Position numbers and translations under genes: made by a program. Shown piece by piece: positions 1 to 6,586 of a stretch of DNA of 12,056 nt. Location of the stretch: assembly GCA_913061385.1 (NCBI GenBank), contig CAJXTM010000033.1, forward strand, positions 1-12,056. Reading direction: 5' to 3'. The notes under the pieces are model-generated. The model saw only the letters and a program-made list of their open reading frames with translations, ran no database searches and had not been told where the DNA came from. The DNA is from an uncultured Rhodopirellula sp. GTDB taxonomy: Bacteria; Planctomycetota; Planctomycetia; Pirellulales; Pirellulaceae. How positions within the stretch are numbered: the stretch's first letter is position 1; every line of letters starts with the position of its first letter.

Positions 1-47
1 CTACACGTAAGGAGTCGTCGGCAGCGTCAGATGTGTATAAGAGACAG
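1..47 (+). other. Illumina Nextera P5-side adapter plus i5 index (artefact)
   Basis: This is not genomic. Bases 1-6 (CTACAC) match the end of the P5 oligo. Bases 7-14 (GTAAGGAG) match, from memory, Nextera i5 index S505. Bases 15-28 are TCGTCGGCAGCGTC and 29-47 are the transposon mosaic end AGATGTGTATAAGAGACAG. Genomic sequence begins at 48. Anything reading across this junction is artificial. Confidence 0.98.
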
Positions 48-436
48 GACTCGATCCATGCGCGCAGTAAATCAATGTCTGTTGTAGACAGCTTGCCATC
101 GGGAGGCATTTGCAGGTTCCGATCCCGATAGTTCACAACTCGCATCAATAGACTCTGGTCCGGTTTGCCGGGTGCAAGTACTGCCCCTCGACTGCCGCCC
201 TTTTGCATGGCGGCAGCAGAATCCAAATACAGGTCACCATCTGACTCCCCGCTCTTGTGTGAATGGCATTCGTAGCAATTTTCGATTAGCAGTGGACGTA
301 TGTGAGTCTCAAAAAATTCGACTTTCGTAGTGTCGTTTGCCGCGGTAGGGGCTTGCCCTAACAAACTATGCGGGACACCCACCAACAATGGCAAGAAGAT
401 CAAAGCGGAATACAAGGGTTTACGATACTGAGCCAC
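48..436 (-). CDS. Planctomycete cytochrome c (PSCyt1-type) secreted protein, N-terminal part, 3' end missing
   Basis: Only the first 129 codons are present; the frame runs off into adapter at 48. Residues 6-28 form a signal peptide (basic KP, then a hydrophobic stretch such as LIFLPLLVGV, then LLGQA). The mature part reads FFETHIRPLLIENC, followed by the haem-attachment motif C54-Y-E-C57-H58. Further on are an APGKPDQSLLMRVV stretch and MPPDGKLS near residue 113, a likely source of the distal Met ligand. This order is typical of PSCyt1 domains that head large PSCyt1-PSCyt2-PSD1 proteins of planctomycetes; the full protein is probably several hundred residues longer. The start is the GTG at 434-436: an in-frame stop lies upstream and there is no ATG between. 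No clear Shine-Dalgarno site is seen. It lies on the same strand as the upstream uvrA-like gene, 217 bp away, so co-transcription is uncertain. It is probably an exported, cell-envelope redox or electron-transfer protein; the substrate is unknown. Confidence 0.88.
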
Positions 437-453
437 GATAATTCGGCAGAGAC

Positions 454-482
454 GAGGTGGAGGTGGAGGTGGAGGTGGAGGT
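454..482. repeat. Hexanucleotide tandem repeat GAGGTG, about 4.8 copies
   Basis: Bases 454-477 are four perfect GAGGTG copies, followed by a partial fifth (GAGGT). The plus strand is G-rich with regularly spaced GG pairs and could form a two-tetrad quadruplex. On the minus strand it is a CCACCT run lying 18-46 bases upstream of the cytochrome GTG start, so it falls in the 5' leader or promoter of that gene. If translation started upstream of the GTG it would encode a proline run, but an in-frame stop precedes it and no start codon is available. The rest of the 437-652 gap shows only a short dyad (GTTGGAACCAAC, 538-549) and no convincing terminator for the uvrA-like gene. Confidence 0.9.
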
Positions 483-652
483 TCCGAGCAACGCGAGAGG
501 TGGTGTCAGCCAATGATAGCTGGGCAGGGATGGCAGGTTGGAACCAACTCGGAGTAACCCCATTGTAGCTGTCGGGGAAAGATCAGCCAAACACGGTAAT
601 CATCACCTTAGCTCAGCAATGTGGTGGCGTCATGTTCAGCATGCTTTCGGTG

Positions 653-3490
653 CTATTCGACGGGGAAAGCTGCGTATTGTTGACGCAGGATCTCTCCGGT
701 CAGGCTCCCTTTTGTTTCTGCTACTTGTCGTGGGGTGCCTTTGGCTACGACCATTCCCCCTCTCTGTGCTGCTTCGGGCCCGAGGTCGATTAGGTAGTCA
801 GCAGCTTGCATGAGTAGCGAATTGTGTTCGACGATCACCAGTCCGTGCCCATCGGTAAGCAACGCATCAAAACAGTCCACGAGACGAACGATGTCGGCAA
901 AATGCAGTCCGGTTGTCGGTTCGTCAAGGATAAAGAGTGTTCTTCGACGCGCAGTTGATGCAAGGAACGCAGCAAGCTTTAGTCTTTGCCCTTCTCCACT
1001 GGAGAGTGTCGTAGCGGGTTGACCAAGTTTGATGTATTCAAGGCCCACATCAAGCATCCGTTTAAGTCGTTGTTGAACTTTTTCGTAGCCACGGAAGAAC
1101 GTCGAGGCTTCACGTACACTCATTTCCAGTACGTCAGCAATGGATCGATCACGATATCGAACGTTGAGAATTTCTTCTCGGTATCGAGTTCCTCGACAGG
1201 CAGGGCATTGCATGGATACATCTGCCAGGAATTGCATGTCAATTTGAATGACACCTGCCCCCTCGCACTGCGGGCACTGGCCTTTTGCGCTGTTGTAGCT
1301 GAAGTGACCAGGGCCAAAATTACGGGTGCGAGCGTCAACTGTATCTGCAAAGACTTTCCGAATCGGATCAAATGCTTTTACATAAGTTACCGGCGCACTA
1401 CGTGGACTTCGACTGATTGGCGATTGATCAATCAGCATGCAGTCTTCGATTTGGCTGAGTCCCTTGATTGATTTGAAAGGCAGGGCCTTTGCAGCCTCGC
1501 CATGTTTCTGTTGTCGAATGGCACCGTAGAGTGTGTCTTGAACCAATGAACTTTTGCCACTTCCGGAGATTCCTGTCACAAGGCAAAGCAATCCAAGCGG
1601 AAATTCGACGTCGATGTCTTTCAGGTTATTTCCGCTTGCTCCTTTGAGCGTGATATAACCCCTTGGTTCTCGAGGTTCACGATCACGAAGGGACCAGCCT
1701 CGTTCGCCCGTTAAAAATTGCCCCGTCAAGCTTTTCTTGTCGGCTAGCATTTCTGACTGTGTGCCTTCGAACATGATGTTACCGCCAGCATTGCCGGCAG
1801 CAGGACCGACTTCGATAATGTGATCAGCAATACGAATCATGGTTTCATCATGCTCGACAACGATCACCGTATTTCCGCGATCTCGTAACCCGATAATCGC
1901 GTGCGATAAACGTTCGACATCGGATCCGTGCAGACCGGCAGTGGGTTCGTCTAAAACGTACAGCATGTTGACGAGACTGCTTCCGAGGGCAGACGTCAAC
2001 GCAACCCGCTGCGTTTCACCGCCCGAGAGCGTCCGAAGTGTGCGGTCAAGTTGCAGATAACCGAGTCCGACCTCTTGCAGGTAACTGATGCGGTCATTCA
2101 ATTGGCGAACTGGTTCATCCGCGATTGCCGATTCGCGTGTTTCCAGTTGCAGATCATTGAAAAATCTGGCCGCCTCATCTGCTTGCATGGACAAAACATC
2201 CGCGATATTGCAGTTCTCAAGACGATAGGCAAGAGCCTCTGGTTTGAATCGTTTGCCACTGCAGTCCTCGCACGGTCGATAGCTCTTGTACCTCGACGCA
2301 AAAATGCGGACATGCATCTTGTATTTTTTGCGTTCCAGCCAAGCGAAGAATCCGTCCAACCCACCGAAGTTTCGCTCGTGAACTCCGTTCTGAATCAATT
2401 TGATGTGTTTCTTCGTCAGTTTTCGAAATGGAATATCGACCGGTAATTCATATTCGTCGGCAAGCTCTAGCAGTTCTTGCAATTCATGTTGATAGGCTGG
2501 ACTGTTCCATGGTGCGATCGCTCCCTCAGCTAGTGAGAGAGACTTGTCTGGCACAACGAGCTTCATATCGACATCAACGATGTCTCCAAATCCTTCGCAT
2601 GTTGGGCAGGCCCCGAGAGGGTTGTTGAAGTTGAACAGGCGGGGTACTGGTTCGGGGTAATCAATGTCGCACGCATCACATCGGCGTGACTCACTGACGA
2701 TGCGTTTGATCCATTCCGTATTATCGATATTGACGGACGTGCCTGGGAATGTGCTCCCGTTGGATGTGAGCAGAACTGCGCGACCGTTGCCCTCGGTCAT
2801 TGCTGTTTCAAGTGATTCTGTTAGTCGTGAAAGTTCCGCATCTGTCGTGACACGATCAACAATCACGATGAACTCAGCACCTTTGCCGCCTACCTTTTTT
2901 GCAAGCCGAGATCGATCACTGTCAGATAAATGAAACGTTTCTCCCCCTGCAACGAGCCTAAGGTAACCCTCCTGTTGCAGACCGAGCAAAATCTCACTCG
3001 CATCTTTCCGGCTCGGCATCCAGACTGGGAAGCCAATCATGGTGCGGATCCCATCGGGTTGCTGTTGCAGAGATTCGGCGATCGTCGCAGGGTCATCCCT
3101 GCGCACTGGCTCTCCGCATTTGCAACAAAACAGACTCGCAGCTTTAGCGAACAGCAGACGCAGATGATCGGCGATCTCAGTCGCAGTGCCGACAGTGCTG
3201 CGGTTCGTCCTTGAACCTCCTGCACGCGTAACAGCGATGGCGGGCGGAATCCCTGTGATCGAATCACAATCAGGTTTATCCAAACGCTGCAGGAATTGCC
3301 TTGTGTAGGCGGAAAAACTCTCGATATAGCAGCGTTGCCCCTCGGCGTAGAGCGTGTCGAGAGCTAACGAGGTTTTGCCGCTTCCGGATAGCCCGCAAAT
3401 GGCAACCAGTTTCCCACGTGGGATGTCGACATCCACATCCTGAAGGTTGTGTACTCGGCATCCTCGAATCGATATGGAGTCTTTATTCAA
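653..3490 (-). CDS. uvrA: UvrA-family excinuclease ABC subunit A, divergent / probable paralogue
   Basis: 945 residues, full family length. UvrA is the dimeric DNA-damage-sensing ATPase that loads UvrB in nucleotide excision repair. First ATPase half: Walker A GLSGSGKT (33-40), zinc-module cysteines C271/C274 and C295/C298, PCEDC near 407-410, signature LSGGETQ (488-494), Walker B LYVLDEPTAGLH (510-521). Second half: Walker A GISGSGKS (640-647), IDQSPISRSPRS, zinc finger C739/C742/C762/C765, signature LSSGEGQ (829-835), Walker B LFILDEPTTGLH (852-863). A region matching the UvrB-binding insertion (about 130-245) is present. Odd features: the usual QK of the first Q-loop is TRA (PAIAVTRA), and the second signature is LSSGEGQ where LSGGEAQ is usual. 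These suggest a UvrA2-like paralogue, so the symbol denotes the family. The start is TTG (3488-3490), the only start-type codon after an in-frame stop at 3521-3523; no Shine-Dalgarno site is visible. It is divergent from ligA. Confidence 0.93.
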   Translation of the reverse strand: MNKDSISIRGCRVHNLQDVDVDIPRGKLVAICGLSGSGKTSLALDTLYAEGQRCYIESFSAYTRQFLQRLDKPDCDSITGIPPAIAVTRAGGSRTNRSTVGTATEIADHLRLLFAKAASLFCCKCGEPVRRDDPATIAESLQQQPDGIRTMIGFPVWMPSRKDASEILLGLQQEGYLRLVAGGETFHLSDSDRSRLAKKVGGKGAEFIVIVDRVTTDAELSRLTESLETAMTEGNGRAVLLTSNGSTFPGTSVNIDNTEWIKRIVSESRRCDACDIDYPEPVPRLFNFNNPLGACPTCEGFGDIVDVDMKLVVPDKSLSLAEGAIAPWNSPAYQHELQELLELADEYELPVDIPFRKLTKKHIKLIQNGVHERNFGGLDGFFAWLERKKYKMHVRIFASRYKSYRPCEDCSGKRFKPEALAYRLENCNIADVLSMQADEAARFFNDLQLETRESAIADEPVRQLNDRISYLQEVGLGYLQLDRTLRTLSGGETQRVALTSALGSSLVNMLYVLDEPTAGLHGSDVERLSHAIIGLRDRGNTVIVVEHDETMIRIADHIIEVGPAAGNAGGNIMFEGTQSEMLADKKSLTGQFLTGERGWSLRDREPREPRGYITLKGASGNNLKDIDVEFPLGLLCLVTGISGSGKSSLVQDTLYGAIRQQKHGEAAKALPFKSIKGLSQIEDCMLIDQSPISRSPRSAPVTYVKAFDPIRKVFADTVDARTRNFGPGHFSYNSAKGQCPQCEGAGVIQIDMQFLADVSMQCPACRGTRYREEILNVRYRDRSIADVLEMSVREASTFFRGYEKVQQRLKRMLDVGLEYIKLGQPATTLSSGEGQRLKLAAFLASTARRRTLFILDEPTTGLHFADIVRLVDCFDALLTDGHGLVIVEHNSLLMQAADYLIDLGPEAAQRGGMVVAKGTPRQVAETKGSLTGEILRQQYAAFPVE

Positions 3491-3642
3491 AGAATTGGCT
3501 GGGACTGGTGTTGAGGCGAATCAGACCAAGGTACCTGCACGGTGACAAAACTTGCAATCCGAGGTTCCTCGCACGGTTTTTTAGCATGAAGTCAATTCTG
3601 ACCACCTTTTCGCTTCTTGCGGCGTTTCGAGATGCAGACGCG

Positions 3643-3657
3643 TTGCCTCCAAGGCAA
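3643..3657. promoter_or_regulatory. Perfect inverted repeat in the uvrA-ligA divergent region (candidate operator)
   Basis: TTGCCT (3643-3648) and AGGCAA (3652-3657) are exact reverse complements around a CCA spacer. The dyad lies between two divergent DNA-repair genes, 87 bp before the ligA start and 152 bp from the uvrA start, where one bound protein could affect both. It matches neither the Gram-positive (GAAC-N4-GTTC) nor the alphaproteobacterial (GTTC-N7-GTTC) LexA box. The function is inferred from position only. Confidence 0.35.
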
Positions 3658-3681
3658 ACAAAGGTGAACATAGGGGGGCGG

Positions 3682-3712
3682 CGGCATGTGAAGTGAATTG
3701 CCGGGTTTTTTT
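3682..3712 (+). terminator. Short hairpin plus T7 tract in the ligA leader (possible attenuator)
   Basis: CGGCA (3682-3686) pairs with TGCCG (3699-3703) around a 12-base loop, followed by GG and seven T residues (3706-3712). The T-tract ends 32 bases before the ligA start codon. The geometry resembles a weak intrinsic terminator, but a 5-bp stem is short. No gene on the plus strand ends just upstream, so leader attenuation of ligA is one reading and chance is another. Confidence 0.3.
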
Positions 3713-3744
3713 CACGCTCCCGAATTCTGTCGGAAGGGTACATA

Positions 3745-5808
3745 GTGTCATCAAGTGCGCAGCGAGTAGCCGAATTACGTGATGAGATTCGGCGATTGGA
3801 TCGCCTGTATTATGTCGAGGCGACTCCGGCGGTGTCAGATCTTGAATACGATCGACTTCTACAGGAACTCAGGAATCTCGAACAGAAATACCCAGATCTC
3901 CATACGCCTGATTCGCCAACTCAACGAGTCGGTGATGCGCCTGTGGAGCACTTGGTGCAGGTGCCGCATCAAGTGCCCATGCTGTCGATTGATAACACCT
4001 ACAGTAGGGAAGATCTGAAGGCCTACTTTGATCGAACAGAGAAATTGCTTGACGGTGAACCTATCGAGTGGGTGATGGAGTTCAAAATAGATGGTGTAGC
4101 AGCATCTGTGCGTTACGAGGGGGGACGCATGGTGATGGCATTGACACGTGGTAACGGAGAAGTGGGGGATGACATCACCCACAATATCCGGACGGTTCGT
4201 GATCTTCCTCTGCAGGTGGTTGGAGATCAAGAGCCCGCAGTGCTTGAGGTGCGAGGTGAGGTCTACATGACCAACGCTGATCTGGCCGATCTGAATTTGC
4301 GACAGATTCAATCAGGTTCAGAACCATTTAAAAATACACGGAATGTGACAGCGGGAACAATTCGCTTGCTCGATCCTTCAATCGCTGCGGAACGCAGTCT
4401 GCGTTTCTTTTGCCATGGTGTGGGCGAAATGAATGGCCTGAAAGCAACTAACCACATGGATTTTCTCGCTGAGGTCGGCACGATGGGAATCCCGCCAACG
4501 CCATCCGTAAAGTTGTTGCCGAATGCAGATGCGGTCATGAAGGCGGTTGCATTGCTTGAGGAAGGGATGCCGGATCTTCCCTTCGAGGTGGATGGCATCG
4601 TATTTAAAGTCAACGATTTCAGGCAGCGCGAACGTCTCGGCATGAGGAGCAAGAGCCCCCGTTGGCTGATCGCTTATAAGTTCGAGAAGTATGAAGCGGT
4701 GACAAAATTAGAGAATATTACTGTTCAGGTAGGGAAAACAGGGACCATTACTCCCGTGGCGAATCTTGTGCCTGTTGAGATTGCAGACACGACAGTCTCA
4801 AGAGCCTCTTTGCACAATGCTGACGAAATTGAACGCCTTGATGTTCGTGAAGGCGATATTGTCGTTGTAGAAAAAGCTGGCAAGATCATTCCCAAAGTTG
4901 TTCGTGTCGAGAAGCATGAACGCCGAAACGAGTTGCCACGCTGGACATTCCCCACTGAGTGCCCCGAATGTCAAACCGGATTGGAAAGAGACTCGGGAGG
5001 AGTTTACATCCGCTGTCCAAATCCCGCCTGCCCAGCTCAGCTGAAGCAGCGTTTGGTCTATTTCGGAAGTCGACCGGGCATGGACATTGACGGCCTGGGC
5101 GATGAACTGGTCGATGTACTTCTTGCCGAACGGTTGGTTGCCAACTATGCCGATCTCTATCGTCTGAGCGTGGAGCAGATTGCAAACGTTAATTGGTTGC
5201 GAAAACGTAAGGGAAAAGAGGGGCAGTTGATTGTTGTCCAGGTAGGAGAGGCAAATGCAATCAAACTAATCGAGGGTATTGCGCGAAGCCGAGAGCGTGG
5301 CCTGGCGCGGGTGTTGGCCTCCATTTCCATTCGACACGTGGGGCCACGTGTTTCCAAATTGCTCACTCGAGAGTATGCCACCATCGAGGCAATCATTGAG
5401 GCGGACGTTGAAGATCTCGCGGCGATTCATGAGATAGGGGATGCGATCGCTGAGAGTGTTCATCATTTCTGCCACAGTGAGTATGGAAAGCGAACCCTCG
5501 ATGAGCTGCGCGCTGCCGGAGTCGACCTGACAGAGGCGGTTGAGGAGATGCCCCAAGGCCTGCCGCTCTCCGGGAAGTCAGTCGTCGTTACCGGAGCACT
5601 CAAGAAATTTAAGCGGGATGGTATCAAGGCGTTGATTGAAACCTTGGGTGGAAGAGCTTCCTCCAGTATCAGTAAGAAAACAGATTTCTTGATTGCAGGT
5701 GAAAAAGCCGGTAGCAAGCTAGCGAAGGCCAAGGAGCTTGGTGTCGATGTGATGACGGAAGACGAATTCCATTCGCGGTATGCCGCTGGGCAGGATGGAG
5801 CGGGCTAG
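3745..5808 (+). CDS. ligA: NAD-dependent DNA ligase LigA
   Basis: 687 residues, close to the usual family size. It seals nicks in DNA using NAD+ and is the essential replicative ligase in most bacteria. Domains in order: Ia (about 1-65, YY and SDLEYDRL), then the adenylation domain with catalytic K114 in KIDG (114-117), NTRNVTAGTIRLLDP (197-211), DGIVFKVN (283-290) and SPRWLIAYKF (304-313). Next come the OB fold (QVGKTGTITPVANL), a Cys4 zinc finger (C406, C409, C424, C429), helix-hairpin-helix repeats (about 440-595) and a C-terminal BRCT domain (about 606-680, LSGKSVVVTGAL to TEDEFHSRY). The GTG start at 3745 is supported by a purine-rich GGAAGG site at 3732-3737, seven bases upstream. About 15 extra, basic residues (near 484-499) interrupt the first helix-hairpin-helix relative to E. 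coli LigA. It is divergent from the uvrA-like gene and convergent with the BON gene 43 bp downstream. Confidence 0.98.
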   Translation: MSSSAQRVAELRDEIRRLDRLYYVEATPAVSDLEYDRLLQELRNLEQKYPDLHTPDSPTQRVGDAPVEHLVQVPHQVPMLSIDNTYSREDLKAYFDRTEKLLDGEPIEWVMEFKIDGVAASVRYEGGRMVMALTRGNGEVGDDITHNIRTVRDLPLQVVGDQEPAVLEVRGEVYMTNADLADLNLRQIQSGSEPFKNTRNVTAGTIRLLDPSIAAERSLRFFCHGVGEMNGLKATNHMDFLAEVGTMGIPPTPSVKLLPNADAVMKAVALLEEGMPDLPFEVDGIVFKVNDFRQRERLGMRSKSPRWLIAYKFEKYEAVTKLENITVQVGKTGTITPVANLVPVEIADTTVSRASLHNADEIERLDVREGDIVVVEKAGKIIPKVVRVEKHERRNELPRWTFPTECPECQTGLERDSGGVYIRCPNPACPAQLKQRLVYFGSRPGMDIDGLGDELVDVLLAERLVANYADLYRLSVEQIANVNWLRKRKGKEGQLIVVQVGEANAIKLIEGIARSRERGLARVLASISIRHVGPRVSKLLTREYATIEAIIEADVEDLAAIHEIGDAIAESVHHFCHSEYGKRTLDELRAAGVDLTEAVEEMPQGLPLSGKSVVVTGALKKFKRDGIKALIETLGGRASSSISKKTDFLIAGEKAGSKLAKAKELGVDVMTEDEFHSRYAAGQDGAG

Positions 5809-5851
5809 GTCGGGCCGCTTGCTGAAGACTGAATGTCAGTGCCTGCTGAAA

Positions 5852-6073
5852 TCAAGTCTCAACTTGGACTTGGTTAACCATCCGCATGCCAATCGCAACG
5901 CTGCGAATGGTTTCTTGAGCTAGTTGTTTGTGATAATAGCTGCGAACCCGACCTGTTAGTCGCAATTGATTGGTTTCGCCATCGATACGCAGTTGCCGCA
6001 ATTCACGCACGGAACTACTGGACAGTAGCTTGCTGGCTGCGGTTGCGATCTTCGCTTGGCGCAGAAGGTTCAT
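5852..6073 (-). CDS. Small single BON-domain protein
   Basis: 73 residues. From about residue 24 to the end the sequence has the BON pattern: LRQLRIDGETNQLRLTGRV, then a helix containing QLAQETIRSVA, then GMRMVNQVQVE. BON domains are small alpha/beta folds found in OsmY-like and secretin-associated proteins and are thought to bind membranes or lipids. No signal peptide or membrane segment is seen; the N-terminus (MNLLRQAKIATAASKLL) looks like an amphipathic helix, so a cytoplasmic or peripheral membrane location is inferred. ATG start at 6071-6073 with only a weak GGGAT upstream. It is convergent with ligA and divergent from the GGDEF gene. Similar very short BON proteins are, to my recollection, common in planctomycetes. 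The domain call is fairly secure; the biological role is unknown. Confidence 0.8.
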   Translation of the reverse strand: MNLLRQAKIATAASKLLSSSSVRELRQLRIDGETNQLRLTGRVRSYYHKQLAQETIRSVAIGMRMVNQVQVET

Positions 6074-6143
6074 GGTCTTGATCCCGTGGCTATGAGCGCG
6101 TTCATGCTGGAGGAGTGGCGTTCAATCTTGAAGTAAAGGTGCG

Positions 6144-6164
6144 TGCCAACCAATGTGGTTGGCA
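6144..6164. repeat. Perfect 8-bp hairpin / inverted repeat
   Basis: TGCCAACC (6144-6151) and GGTTGGCA (6157-6164) are perfect reverse complements around a 5-base loop AATGT. No T-tract follows on either strand, so it is not an intrinsic terminator. It lies 71 bp upstream of the BON start and could be an operator or an RNA hairpin in that gene's leader. Confidence 0.6.
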
Positions 6165-6192
6165 AAACACTGGCTGAGTGTTCTTCGCCATG

Positions 6193-6242
6193 AACAACTC
6201 TTTCCTATGCACTTTACATGTACCGTCTGAAAGTGAGTTGTT
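6193..6242. repeat. Long imperfect hairpin with an alternative inner pairing
   Basis: AACAACTC-TTTC (6193-6204) pairs with GAAA-(GT)-GAGTTGTT (6229-6242), giving 12 bp with one 2-base bulge. Inside it, CACTTT (6210-6215) can pair with AAAGTG (6230-6235), which uses part of the same 3' arm. The two folds exclude each other. No T-tract is present. Transcription across this stretch is not established. Confidence 0.45.
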
Positions 6243-6369
6243 ATGACGTTTGTCTGATGTTTTGATGGCGGTCGCTATGTTGTGTCCGGTTGCGAGTGAC
6301 AAAAGTAACAGAGGCATGGCAGAGCTGCATTTGTAAATTAAGAGTTAATGGGGTACCGAAGCTTGGGCT

Positions 6370-6386
6370 CACAAATAGTGATTGTG
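6370..6386. promoter_or_regulatory. Inverted repeat CACAA-N7-TTGTG (candidate operator)
   Basis: CACAA (6370-6374) and TTGTG (6382-6386) are perfect complements separated by 7 bases. The site lies about 200 bp upstream of the GGDEF start and just before the structured leader. It could be a protein-binding site for the GGDEF promoter, but short dyads like this also arise by chance. Confidence 0.25.
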
Positions 6387-6423
6387 TGGATTGCAATGAA
6401 TATCGCTACAGTCCCTATGTGAA

Positions 6424-6530
6424 GCTGGGTGAATTCAATGTGGGGGCAACGCGATCATTTGACTGCTGAACCCGGCAACCTACATCGACAGTAGGAGGGC
6501 GGTTTAAATCCGCCTCGGTGTCCGTTGCCG
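6424..6530 (+). ncRNA. Candidate structured 5' leader RNA (three-way junction) of the GGDEF gene
   Basis: P1 is a perfect 7-bp stem, CGGCAAC (6473-6479) with GTTGCCG (6524-6530). It encloses P2 (CTAC 6480-6483 with GTAG 6491-6494, 7-base loop ATCGACA) and P3 (GGCGG 6498-6502 with CCGCC 6510-6514, 7-base loop TTTAAAT). An upstream strand, GCTGGGT (6424-6430), can pair over 7 bp, including one G-U, with ACCCGGC (6470-6476). That pairing uses bases 6473-6476 of P1, so the two states exclude each other, as in switching leaders. The element ends 56 bases before the preferred ATG. I see no match to the conserved cores of the c-di-GMP-I riboswitch or other classes I know. The fold is read by eye; ligand and function are unknown. 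Confidence 0.45.
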
Positions 6531-6570
6531 TAGGACTCCTAGCAAAGAAAATCCTCACTCATTCGAAATC

Positions 6571-6575
6571 AGGAG
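6571..6575 (+). promoter_or_regulatory. Ribosome binding site selecting the GGDEF start
   Basis: AGGAG lies 11 bases before the ATG at 6587-6589. It favours this ATG over an in-frame GTG at 6518, which sits inside the predicted leader structure and has no Shine-Dalgarno site at normal distance. Confidence 0.55.
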
Positions 6576-6586
6576 TACATCGCATC

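Larger units (their letters stand above)
6074..6586. other. 513-bp divergent intergenic region rich in dyads
   Basis: No convincing gene is seen on either strand. The region separates the BON gene (leftward) from the GGDEF gene (rightward) and should hold both promoters, although I cannot assign a clear -35/-10 pair. It contains an interrupted palindrome ATGAGCGCGTTCAT (6092-6105, 12 of 14 bases symmetrical), strong hairpins at 6144-6164 and 6193-6242, an inverted repeat at 6370-6386 and a structured leader at 6424-6530. That is denser than the other gaps in this window. Confidence 0.6.

Noticed and set aside
368..568. Plus-strand frame encoding a repeated RW peptide
   Set aside because: It is the complement of the cytochrome gene start and the hexamer repeat; the periodic peptide is only the repeat translated.
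3301..3696. Plus-strand frame overlapping the uvrA start and the intergenic region
   Set aside because: Most of it is antisense to the conserved UvrA N-terminus, and it covers the dyad and leader region.
6102..6317. Minus-strand frame of 71 codons upstream of the BON gene
   Set aside because: It spans both hairpins, has no ribosome binding site and shows no recognisable motif or membrane topology.
6473..6530. tRNA-like appearance: a 5-bp stem with a 7-base loop beside a T-arm-like GGCGG-TTTAAAT-CCGCC
   Set aside because: There is no matching 5' acceptor strand, no D-arm, a variable region of only 2-3 bases, a pyrimidine after the would-be anticodon and a C-to-T change in the T-loop. The 7-bp P1 stem gives a better account.
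6424..6530. Known c-di-GMP-I (GEMM) riboswitch
   Set aside because: It would suit the GGDEF gene, but the conserved GGGACGCAAAGCC-type core is missing on both strands.
6518..6586. Upstream GTG start giving a 509-residue GGDEF protein
   Set aside because: It has no ribosome binding site at normal distance and lies inside the predicted stem. The ATG at 6587 has AGGAG upstream and starts directly with the membrane helix.
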